Source: Pseudomonas corrugata | Lineage (GTDB): Bacteria; Pseudomonadota; Gammaproteobacteria; Pseudomonadales; Pseudomonadaceae | Reading direction: 5' to 3' | Length of the DNA stretch: 64,000 bases | Assembly: GCF_001269905.1 (NCBI RefSeq) | Contig: NZ_LHVK01000003.1 | Coordinates: 972,981 to 1,036,980 of the forward strand | Shown here: positions 57,247 to 64,000 of the stretch, piece after piece | Layout: each line of letters starts with the position of its first letter | Position numbering within the stretch: the stretch's first letter is position 1 | The notes under the pieces: generated by a model | The model's database searches: none | What the model was told of the DNA's origin: nothing | What the model saw: only the letters and a program-made list of their open reading frames with translations | Position numbers and translations under genes: made by a program

Positions 57247-58395
57247 TCAGATTTGCGGGACACTCAGTGGCCGCTCGATCGGCTTGGCCTTTCCCCAGCG
57301 CCGCATGGCGGGCCGCTCAACGAAGGTGAATAGCAGCCAGCCACCCAGGAGCGACAGACAGAACGTGGTGGCAAGAATGAGAGACGCCGGTACAGCGGCA
57401 AAACGTTGGCCGTCCAATAGCGAGGTCACACACGTCATGATCAGCAGATGGATCATGTAGAAGCCGAACGAGATCTCCCCCAGCCAGACCATCAACGGAT
57501 ATCGAAACCAAGACTTGCGTTGCGCCACATCGGCGGCAGCCAGGCTAGTGATCAGTAAGGCAATCGGGATAACGGTGGTGAGTGACAGGCTGTAGATAAA
57601 GGGCACTTCTCCTGCGAGGAAGTAAGCCATCGCCGCCAATGCCAGGGCCGGTGCCAGCGGGATGGCAATCCAGCGCCCCGTCATCAGAATCCTCGCCATC
57701 AGCATGCCGAGAACGAACTCGAACAGCCGTAGTGGCGGAAAGAAGTAAGCCAACCACCACTGATTCAGGGAGATCGGGTATTCGGCGATCTGCGGTTCAT
57801 CGTTGACAACTTCGGCAATGAGCCAGTGAGTTGCGGCCATGGCGCAGACTGTCACGCCGACGGTCAGCCAGAGTCGGTCCTCAGGGACCTTCCACAATGC
57901 GCGCAACAGAAACGGGAACGCCAGGTAGAAAACCAATTCGCAACACAGTGACCAGGACGGTCCGTTGACACTCAGGAACACCGACATATCCGGCACCCAG
58001 GCGTGAACCAATAGCAAGTTGGGCAACCAGGCGCTGAGGGCGGTCAGTGGTACGGCGAACAAGATCATCGCCAGGATGAAGGTGATCAGGTGGTTGGGGT
58101 AGATTTTTACCAGGCGTCGGCGCCAGAACGCCCCGAGCGTATCGTTCCTGCGGGCGGACCAGGTAATGACGAAACCACTGAGCACGAAAAAAAACGAGAC
58201 CCCAATCCAGCCACCCACACTGAACAAGCGCTGGAAGCCGGAGACGATATGCTGGTCTGTAAACGGATTGAATCCGATGATTTTCGTCAGTGAGGCGTGA
58301 AAGAAGAACACCAAGGCTGCCGCGACAAATCGAAACCCCGTCAGGGAGTCCAGTCGCACGTTGGCATGGTTGTGGTACAGGCGTGAATGCGTCAT
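57247..58395 (-). CDS. Membrane acyltransferase 3 family (OafA-like)
   Basis: 382 residues from the ATG at 58393-58395. About ten helices. VRLDSLTGFRFVAAALVFFFHA carries the family's N-terminal R/H motif and catalytic His; later GVSFFFVLSGFVITWSARR and GEISFGFYMIHLLIM are typical. The family O-acetylates polysaccharides, lipids or secondary metabolites. It lies 28 bp before the RND adaptor gene in the same direction, so it may be co-transcribed with the pump. The acceptor is unknown. Confidence 0.9.
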   Translation of the reverse strand: MTHSRLYHNHANVRLDSLTGFRFVAAALVFFFHASLTKIIGFNPFTDQHIVSGFQRLFSVGGWIGVSFFFVLSGFVITWSARRNDTLGAFWRRRLVKIYPNHLITFILAMILFAVPLTALSAWLPNLLLVHAWVPDMSVFLSVNGPSWSLCCELVFYLAFPFLLRALWKVPEDRLWLTVGVTVCAMAATHWLIAEVVNDEPQIAEYPISLNQWWLAYFFPPLRLFEFVLGMLMARILMTGRWIAIPLAPALALAAMAYFLAGEVPFIYSLSLTTVIPIALLITSLAAADVAQRKSWFRYPLMVWLGEISFGFYMIHLLIMTCVTSLLDGQRFAAVPASLILATTFCLSLLGGWLLFTFVERPAMRRWGKAKPIERPLSVPQI

Positions 58396-58511
58396 GAGTC
58401 GATACCTCTCAATAAAGATCCGCGGCACTGGCGGAGGCCCAGGTGCCTGGTCGATTCCGTGGGGCAGGTAGCCAAAACAAAGCTGGGCAACTCAAATTGC
58501 ATTCGCATGAA

Positions 58512-58535
58512 GGCCGGCTCTCAAGCCGGTCTTTT
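58512..58535. terminator. Hairpin downstream of the serine hydrolase gene
   Basis: GGCCGGCT-CTCA-AGCCGGTC with TTTT on the plus strand. The stem has one G-T wobble when read on the plus strand. The only gene ending nearby is the minus-strand beta-lactamase-family gene, for which the tail is weaker (CCTTCAT), so the direction is uncertain. Confidence 0.4.
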
Positions 58536-58574
58536 CATGATGGACTCCTTATCGCAACGCAAGGCAGGCGTCTT

Positions 58575-59756
58575 TTAAGCGCCGTATACGGCGTTGCACA
58601 GATCGACAGTGAACTGCCCGAACATCCCTTCGAAGGCGGTGTTGGTGAATGCCACCACGGAGATCTGCTGGGCCGGATCGACAAACCAGGAATGACCAAA
58701 AGCCCCGCCCAGGCGCCAGGTACCGACAGACTCCGGCACCTGTGCCGCTTGTGGGTCAGTCAGCACGGTGAAGCCCAGGCCGAACCCACGACCAGGCCAG
58801 TTGGCAAGTTCAAGATCGCCGGTCTGGACCGTTCCCATCTCCTTCGAAAGGCTCGCTGGCATGAGCGCGCCGCCGCCCTGGCGCAAGGTCTCGAGCAGGA
58901 TCAGGAACTCTTCGGCGGAGCCGATCATCCCGGAACCTCCCGAATGGTAGGCAGTGCTGTCGAGGGCACGATCCGCATCCATGCGGATGCCTGCGGTGTC
59001 CTCGAAAACCTCGATCACTTCGACGCCGTTCATGCGGCGTGGTGCGGGATCGGCATTGAGATAGGCGGCCGTCAGACGGGAAGTGTCGACGACGTTGAAA
59101 CGGGTATCGGACAGGCCGAGAGGCTTGCACACCAGTTGCTCGATCGCGTCGGACAGACTGGTTTCACACACCCTTGCGATCAGCGCGCCCAACACGTCGG
59201 TCGCGATCGAATACCCCCAATGGGTGCCAGGGCGATACAGTAGCGGCGCGGTAGCCAGCCGCCGGATGTTTTCCTCCAGAGTCAGCGGCGCGCTTTCCAG
59301 CCCGTCACACACACCAGCCTGCGCATAAGCGCCGCCGCCCTTGGCTTCGAGAAAACCGTAATTCAGGCCGGCGGTATGGCTGAGCAATTGGCGTACGCTG
59401 ATGGACACGCGGGTGCCGTCCGCCAGGGTTGGCTGGAACTCCGGTAGCCAGCGAGCGATAGGGTCATCCAGGCCAATGCGGCCCTGGGCTACCAAGGCCA
59501 GGGCCGCAGTCGAGGTGATTGGCTTGGTAACCGAAGAGAGCCGGAACAAGGCATCGGTGCGCATCGGCAGGCCAGCCTCCCGGTCGGCCAGGCCCACCGC
59601 GTTGCGATAAGTGATTTCGCCGCGACGGGCAACCAGTACCACGGCTCCCACCAGGCGCTTTTCTTCGATAGCGCTGTTCAGGGCCGCGTCGATTTTCGCC
59701 TGCATGGGGTCAGTGGCGAAAGCGCTGGCTAATTGGATGGATTCTTTGGCGGTCAT
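58575..59756 (-). CDS. Beta-lactamase-family serine hydrolase (class C/esterase type)
   Basis: 393 residues from the ATG at 59754-59756 with AGGGA upstream; the longer frame has no signal peptide and poor coding character. The SxxK motif is S75-V-T-K78 in FRLSSVTKPITS. The second motif position is Y182 in GYSIATD, with Ile rather than Asn, and the third region reads GAFGHSWFVDP. The pattern fits EstB-like esterases and related peptidases rather than an antibiotic-hydrolysing AmpC. No export signal is visible. It is divergent from a LysR gene that probably regulates it. Confidence 0.88.
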   Translation of the reverse strand: MTAKESIQLASAFATDPMQAKIDAALNSAIEEKRLVGAVVLVARRGEITYRNAVGLADREAGLPMRTDALFRLSSVTKPITSTAALALVAQGRIGLDDPIARWLPEFQPTLADGTRVSISVRQLLSHTAGLNYGFLEAKGGGAYAQAGVCDGLESAPLTLEENIRRLATAPLLYRPGTHWGYSIATDVLGALIARVCETSLSDAIEQLVCKPLGLSDTRFNVVDTSRLTAAYLNADPAPRRMNGVEVIEVFEDTAGIRMDADRALDSTAYHSGGSGMIGSAEEFLILLETLRQGGGALMPASLSKEMGTVQTGDLELANWPGRGFGLGFTVLTDPQAAQVPESVGTWRLGGAFGHSWFVDPAQQISVVAFTNTAFEGMFGQFTVDLCNAVYGA

Positions 59757-59886
59757 GATTACGATTCCCTGCTGTAATGGACGTCGCCATGCTAGGTCGC
59801 AGACGGCAGGGGAAACAGAGGCTAGAATTCCGGACACATCGGACGTTTCGTTCCGCAATCCAAGACGCAAAACTCAAGGAGAGAGC

Positions 59887-60765
59887 GTGGACAACCTCAG
59901 CGGAATCTCGGTTTTCGTTCAAGTTGCCGAAACTCGCAGTTTTGTCGCGGCCGGACGGCAACTGGGCGTGTCCTCATCGGCGATTGGCAAAAGCGTCGCG
60001 CGCCTGGAGCAGCGCCTGGGCGTCAGGCTGTTTCATCGCAGCACCCGAAGCATCAACCTGACAGCGGAGGGCCTGCTTTTCCTGAACCGCTGCCAGCGTG
60101 TGCTCAATGAACTGGAAGCGGCGGAACTTGAGCTGTCGAGCACCAGCAGCGAACCTCGGGGCAAGCTGCGCGTGAGCCTGCCCTTGGCCGGGCAGTTCCT
60201 GTTCACGTTGTTGTCCAGCTTTGCCAAGCGATACCCGGATATCCATCTGGAACTGGACTTCAGCGATCGTCTGGTGGATGTCGTGGAGGAGGGCTTTGAT
60301 GCGGTGGTCAGAACCGGTGAGTTGAACGACTCTCGCTTGGTGGCGCGGCGATTGGGTGCTTTTCGTTTCTTGCTGGTGGGGGCTCCGGGCTATTTCCAGG
60401 TCCAGGGCACCCCCTTGAATGCCAGCGACTTGAGCAACCATGACTGCTTGTTATATCGGGTGCCTTCCACCGGCAAGCTTGAGCGCTGGCCGCTACCGGA
60501 TAAAGCTCATAACGGCGCGCAGGATCTGCGGGCCGTGCTGGTCTGCAACAACATCGATATGCTTTTCAACGCCGCGATCGAGGGGCGGGGCATCGCCTGT
60601 CTGCCGGAATTCGCCGTCAAGGAGGCCCTTGAGTCCGGAGCGTTGAAGGCCGTGCTGACCCAAGAAGTAACCCGCACCATCCACTTTAGCGTGCTGTGGC
60701 CGCCGAATCGCTTCATCACGCCCAAGCTGCGCTGTTTCGTGGATTTCATTTCCTTGCATATGTGA
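59887..60765 (+). CDS. LysR-family regulator
   Basis: 292 residues from a GTG at 59887 with AAGGAGAG upstream. HTH: MDNLSGISVFVQVAETRSFVAAGRQLGVSSSAIGKSVARLEQRLG; the effector domain contains DFSDRLVDVVEEGFDAVVRTGEL and a late GRGIACLPEFAVKEALESG, typical of the CrgA/DmlR-like subgroup. The 130-bp divergent spacing to the serine hydrolase gene makes that gene the likely target. Confidence 0.92.
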   Translation: MDNLSGISVFVQVAETRSFVAAGRQLGVSSSAIGKSVARLEQRLGVRLFHRSTRSINLTAEGLLFLNRCQRVLNELEAAELELSSTSSEPRGKLRVSLPLAGQFLFTLLSSFAKRYPDIHLELDFSDRLVDVVEEGFDAVVRTGELNDSRLVARRLGAFRFLLVGAPGYFQVQGTPLNASDLSNHDCLLYRVPSTGKLERWPLPDKAHNGAQDLRAVLVCNNIDMLFNAAIEGRGIACLPEFAVKEALESGALKAVLTQEVTRTIHFSVLWPPNRFITPKLRCFVDFISLHM

Positions 60766-60780
60766 GCGGGCGGGCGCGGC

Positions 60781-61704
60781 CTACAAGACACCTGATCCAT
60801 TCAATCCACGCCGCACCCGCCCCGGCGTCTCACCATATATCTCCTTGAATTTCTTACTGAAAGCCGCCTGGGATTGATAGCCCACCTGGGATGCGATGTC
60901 AGTCAGTCCCAAGTGCGAATGGCTCAGCAGGCTGAAGGCCAGTTCCATTCGAACCTGCGTCAACAAGACCCACGGCGAAACGCCGGCGACCCGTACGAAA
61001 GCTCGCATGAACGTTGCACGGGACATGCTCGCAATCTCGGCAAGCGCATCCACTGTCCATTCGTAGCCCGGGTCCGCCAGCATCGATTGCCAGGCGCGGC
61101 CCAGCTGCTTTTCGGACAACAAGGCCAGGGTGCCAGTGTGTTGGCCGTGGCTCGCGAGGTGAGCGCGCAGGATCAGGGTGAACAATGCTTGGGACAAGGC
61201 ATCGAGTAAGAAGTGCGCGCCGACCTGATCGCTATCGGCTTCACCTCGCAACATGTCGACCAGGGCCGGCAAGGGGGCACTTGCAGGGAGGGCTGCACTG
61301 GGAATCACGAGATGTTCAGGGAGGGCAGAGAACAACAGGGAGGCACGATTGTAGTGAAAATTTCCGCAAAGCATGTCCAGGTCAGTGCTCCCGCGGCCAA
61401 TGCGGTAAAGCGGCAGTGTGCCACCGGACACCAGCTTCGGGGTTCGCGGCTCAGCCGTTTTCCCGATGCCATGCAGGAGGTGCGGTGCCCCGCGAGGCAG
61501 AAGCAGAATGTCTCCTGCACGCATTGGCAGGCGCTGTCCGTCCGGAAGTTCGACGCGGCACTCTCCCGCCAACACAATGTGATAGGGCGCTTTTCCCAAG
61601 GCTTCCTGCGCGTGATCGAGTGCCCAATCTCCTTGAAACTGACACCGTAGATCCACACTGCCTCGCACGTTGGCCAAGCTGATGAGTTTATCGATCGAAT
61701 TCAT
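60781..61704 (-). CDS. AraC-family regulator with cupin_6 domain
   Basis: 307 residues from the ATG at 61702-61704. The N-terminal cupin_6 reads HIVLAGECRVELPDGQRLPMRAGDILLLPRGAPHLLHG; the C-terminal AraC HTH reads TVDALAEIASMSRATFMRAFVRVAGVSP and LTDIASQVGYQSQAAFSKKFKEIYGETPGRVRR. It is convergent with the LysR gene and divergent from the carboxymuconolactone-decarboxylase-like gene, which it likely controls in response to an oxidative or aromatic signal. Confidence 0.92.
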   Translation of the reverse strand: MNSIDKLISLANVRGSVDLRCQFQGDWALDHAQEALGKAPYHIVLAGECRVELPDGQRLPMRAGDILLLPRGAPHLLHGIGKTAEPRTPKLVSGGTLPLYRIGRGSTDLDMLCGNFHYNRASLLFSALPEHLVIPSAALPASAPLPALVDMLRGEADSDQVGAHFLLDALSQALFTLILRAHLASHGQHTGTLALLSEKQLGRAWQSMLADPGYEWTVDALAEIASMSRATFMRAFVRVAGVSPWVLLTQVRMELAFSLLSHSHLGLTDIASQVGYQSQAAFSKKFKEIYGETPGRVRRGLNGSGVL

Positions 61705-61812
61705 TTGAGCGCTTCGCATAAAAATTTGAGCGGATCGGACAAACTCGAATCTCGCCCTGGGGGGAGACTGAGCCTGTCGAAACAGTACACCAACTTGCTC
61801 AGGAGTCATGCG

Positions 61813-62154
61813 ATGTTCAACAACTGGTCCGAACTGCTACCCACCATTCAGAAGGCTTTCGGCTCGCTCGGAAAGAGCAACCCGAAAATGGTCAAGGCTT
61901 ACATGGCCCTTGGCGAAGCTTCCGCCGAAAACGATGTACTGGATGGGAAAACCCGAGAGTTGATTTCAATTGCCGTCGCTGTCACCACCCGTTGTGACGG
62001 ATGTATTGCCGTCCACGCGGACGCGGCGATCAAGGCTGGAGCCAGCCGCGAAGAAGTGGCGGCCACATTGGCAACCGCCATTTCGCTCAACGCCGGCGCA
62101 GCTTACATCTATTCGTTGCGCACGTTGGAAGCGTACGACTCGCTGAAAAAATAG
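61813..62154 (+). CDS. AhpD-like carboxymuconolactone decarboxylase family protein
   Basis: 113 residues from the ATG at 61813, with AGGAG 7 nt upstream. The redox motif is C61-D-G-C64 with H68 (RCDGCIAVHADAAIKAGAS) and E49 upstream, the AhpD-type CxxCxxxH site. Such proteins act as alkylhydroperoxidases or thiol reductants. The gene is single, with its own terminator, and is divergent from an AraC regulator that commonly accompanies it in Pseudomonas. Confidence 0.9.
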   Translation: MFNNWSELLPTIQKAFGSLGKSNPKMVKAYMALGEASAENDVLDGKTRELISIAVAVTTRCDGCIAVHADAAIKAGASREEVAATLATAISLNAGAAYIYSLRTLEAYDSLKK

Positions 62155-62174
62155 AGCCTGCCGATGCAGATCTG

Positions 62175-62205
62175 GCCTCGGTACCATGCGGTATCGGGGC
62201 TTTTT
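62175..62205 (+). terminator. Rho-independent terminator
   Basis: A roughly 10-bp stem, CCTCGGTACC-ATGC-GGTATCGGGG, contains two G-T wobbles and is followed by C and TTTTT, 20 bp after the stop of the AhpD-like gene. Confidence 0.8.
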
Positions 62206-62304
62206 GTTGCCAGCAGGATCTTCGGGTTTACCCCCGACGTATCGCGGTCGGTAATCCATTACGATGAGACGGTGAACTCACTGACAATGGAGACTACCCA
62301 CATT

Positions 62305-62858
62305 GTTGCTGACTGACGTACCGTAGTCGCGAGCAAGCTTTGCTCCCACAGGTTTGTGGCTTACTCACTGGCATCAGCCCGCCTTGAACAGGATGCGCCT
62401 GTTCAACCACAGGGTGCCGACCTCAATGGTTGGCACGGTGCTCAGGTCATGAGTCCAGAGGCGGGCAGAGCCTGATGCCAGCTAGCGGCGCAAAACCTGT
62501 GGGAGCAAAGCTTGCTCGCGATAGCGGCAGACCATTCAACATGGTTGCTGACTGACGTACCGTAGTCGCGAGCAAGCTTTGCTCCCACAGGTTTGTGGCT
62601 TACTCACTGGCATCAGCCCGCCTTGAACAGGATGCGCCTGTTCAACCACAGGGTGCCGACCTCAATGGTTGGCACGGTGCTCAGGTCATGAGTCCAGAGG
62701 CGGGCAGAGCCTGATGCCAGCTAGCGGCGCAAAACCTGTGGGAGCAACGCTTGCTCGCGATAGCGGCAGACCATTCAACATGGTTGCTGACTGACGTACC
62801 GTAGTCGCGAGCAAGCTTTGCTCCCACAGGTTTGTGGCTTAACTGACTGGCATCAGGA
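62305..62858. repeat. 239-bp tandem repeat containing REP/REPIN palindromes
   Basis: Two full 239-bp units start at 62305 and 62544, and a third partial unit at 62783 breaks off near 62858. Each full unit has one REP in each orientation: TCGCGAGCAAGCTTTGCTCC at about 62327, 62566 and 62805, and CCTGTGGGAGCAAAGCTTGC at about 62496, with its counterpart at 62735 reading CAACGC. Across the unit junctions the two REPs face each other about 35 bp apart as a REPIN. No gene lies in the 723 bp between the AhpD-like gene and the hydrolase gene. Confidence 0.9.
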
Positions 62859-62877
62859 CAGGCCTCCGTCTTGCAGC

Positions 62878-64000
62878 TCAGACGGCGACCGATTCCAGGG
62901 TCGATTCAAGGAAGCGGAAGGCCGTCTGTTTAGAGTGGTGGGTCGATTCGAAGAACGCCAGGTGACTGCCGTTGCTCTCCACGTGCAGCAGTGCGTCGCT
63001 GATGGACTCGGCAATACGCTGTGAGCCGCCGATGTGGGTGGTTTCGTCGGCGTCGCCGGCAACCACCAGCGTCGGCACGCTGATCTGCCCCAACCGCGAT
63101 TGCAGCTCAGTCTTGTTCAGCGCATCGTTGAGCCGCGCATAGCGGTAGAACAACTCTTCGTTGACATAGGGGTAGAGCGCCGCATGGGCGATCGAGTCCG
63201 GGATGGTCGCCAGTGTCGCCTGGTCCAGGAACAACGCCTGCAAGTCGCTGGCTTCGTTGCGGTCGACGGCGGCCGACTCCATTAGCCATTCGAAGTTCTG
63301 CTGATGGGCGGTGCGCAGGCTGTTGTCGCCCAGATTGTAGTCGCCGTGCCACAGGCTCAGGGAGTTCACCCGCTCGGGGTGGATGGCGGCGGCGCTCAAC
63401 GCGATCACCGCACCACCGCAGATGCCCATCAAGTGCGCGCTGGGCAGCTCGTAATGGTTCATCACGTTGATCAGGTCGCCGACCTGGGCATCGGTGTCCA
63501 CGGAGAGCTGGTCGAATGAGGTACAGGAACCGAACAGCCCCCGGGTCTCCCAGGTGACCACGAAGAATCGCTCGCTCAGGGCATTGAACCAGTCGCGACA
63601 CAGGTCGAACGGCATGCCGCAGGGCAGTGCCAGGACGATCGCCGGGCGGTTCTGATCCGTGCTGGCATGCACTGACAACGCGACGTTGTCGCGGGTGATC
63701 AGGTGCACCGTTTCAACCTCGGGCACCGAACCACTGAAATCGAAGTGTCTGACCAGGCGCCCGAACTCCCTGACACTTTCGAACTCGTCGAAGTGGTCAT
63801 AGGAAAAATCCAGCGCCTGGCAGATTTTCTTGCTGATAAACATTTCGAAGGACGACAGCTGCGCCTCACCATCGTGCACATACTGCACGGCTTTGACGCC
63901 GATGCGTGCGAAGGTAGCACTGACCGCCCGTTCCGTCGCTCTCACGCTCGGAGAAGCCTGGTCGGGTGGCGGCTCATTTGCCTGGGCGAGAAAGCTCAGG
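62878..64000 (-). CDS. Alpha/beta hydrolase with cysteine nucleophile (5' end beyond window)
   Basis: A GTG at 63943-63945 would give 355 residues, but the frame stays open to the right edge (LSFLAQANEPPPDQASPS...), so the true start is probably outside the window. The nucleophile elbow is LMGICGGAVIALSAA with Cys (codon 63418-63420) where Ser is usual. The acid and His are in GDADETTHIGG and NGSHLAFFE. An N-terminal extension of about 80 residues precedes the hydrolase core. A Cys nucleophile occurs in dienelactone hydrolases and a few thioesterase or peptide-release domains. Its function is not known. Confidence 0.8.
   Translation of the reverse strand, partial: LSFLAQANEPPPDQASPSVRATERAVSATFARIGVKAVQYVHDGEAQLSSFEMFISKKICQALDFSYDHFDEFESVREFGRLVRHFDFSGSVPEVETVHLITRDNVALSVHASTDQNRPAIVLALPCGMPFDLCRDWFNALSERFFVVTWETRGLFGSCTSFDQLSVDTDAQVGDLINVMNHYELPSAHLMGICGGAVIALSAAAIHPERVNSLSLWHGDYNLGDNSLRTAHQQNFEWLMESAAVDRNEASDLQALFLDQATLATIPDSIAHAALYPYVNEELFYRYARLNDALNKTELQSRLGQISVPTLVVAGDADETTHIGGSQRIAESISDALLHVESNGSHLAFFESTHHSKQTAFRFLESTLESVAV

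Noticed and set aside
58575..59756. AmpC-type antibiotic-resistance beta-lactamase
   Set aside because: There is no signal peptide, YSI replaces the YxN motif, and the third motif is HSW rather than KTG; the esterase-like branch is more likely.
59611..59886. N-terminal extension of the LysR protein upstream of 59887
   Set aside because: The longer frame adds about 92 residues that overlap the divergent gene; the GTG at 59887 has a strong AAGGAG and starts exactly at the family HTH.
62305..62858. CRISPR-like array
   Set aside because: The repeat period is 239 bp with identical, not variable, interior sequence, and there are no cas genes. It is a tandem duplication containing REP palindromes.

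Overview
The window looks like the chromosome of a Pseudomonas of the fluorescens group. It is GC-rich with strong third-position GC bias. It carries a giant non-ribosomal peptide synthetase (NRPS) locus, a MexEF-like RND pump, many LysR/AraC/TetR regulators, and REP/REPIN-type palindromes (core CCTGTGGGAGC...GCTTGCTCGCGA) typical of that group. No tRNA, rRNA, insertion sequence or CRISPR array was seen. The genus is inferred from gene content and repeats, not from a marker gene.

Region 1 (1-31.9 kb) is an NRPS gene cluster. Two adjacent minus-strand genes read in biosynthetic order from right to left: a complete five-module synthetase (12292-28419), then a second synthetase that starts at a TTG at 12288 and runs off the left edge after three modules and part of a fourth. 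At least nine modules are implied. Adenylation pockets read by eye suggest Ser, an Orn-like residue, a Glu/Gln-like residue, an unrecognised residue and a His-like residue, then Thr, Thr and a second Glu/Gln-like residue. Three condensation domains carry the dual condensation/epimerisation signature. The first Thr module is preceded by two condensation-type domains in tandem, the second with altered motifs, which may indicate dehydration of Thr or another modification. No terminal thioesterase is in the window. Divergent from the synthetases lies a small operon for tailoring and export: a JmjC/cupin-8 oxygenase, an MFS_3-type exporter and an aspartyl/asparaginyl beta-hydroxylase-like enzyme.

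Region 2 (32-41.2 kb) is mixed: an AraC regulator divergent from an AaeXAB-like aromatic-acid efflux operon; a ParD-like antitoxin gene coupled to a type I methionine aminopeptidase gene; a chemoreceptor; a 5'-truncated gene remnant; and a TetR-EamA transporter pair.

Region 3 (41.5-49.3 kb) is a tight nine-gene minus-strand operon that I cannot assign to a known pathway. It encodes a DRE-TIM aldolase, an isocitrate/isopropylmalate-type dehydrogenase, an RraA-like lyase, a RutA-like flavin monooxygenase with its flavin reductase, an ABM-fold monooxygenase, a nitronate monooxygenase, an alpha/beta-hydrolase-like protein and a DUF6282-type amidohydrolase. Upstream on the same strand are a LysR regulator and an alcohol dehydrogenase/MFS pair closed by a strong terminator. 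This operon and the NRPS cluster are the best candidates for undescribed chemistry.

Region 4 (52.9-64 kb) holds a MexEF-like RND pump without an outer-membrane channel gene, an OafA-type acyltransferase, a serine beta-lactamase-family hydrolase divergent from a LysR regulator, an AraC regulator divergent from a carboxymuconolactone-decarboxylase-like protein, a 239-bp tandem repeat built from REP palindromes, and an alpha/beta hydrolase with a cysteine in the nucleophile position that continues past the right edge.
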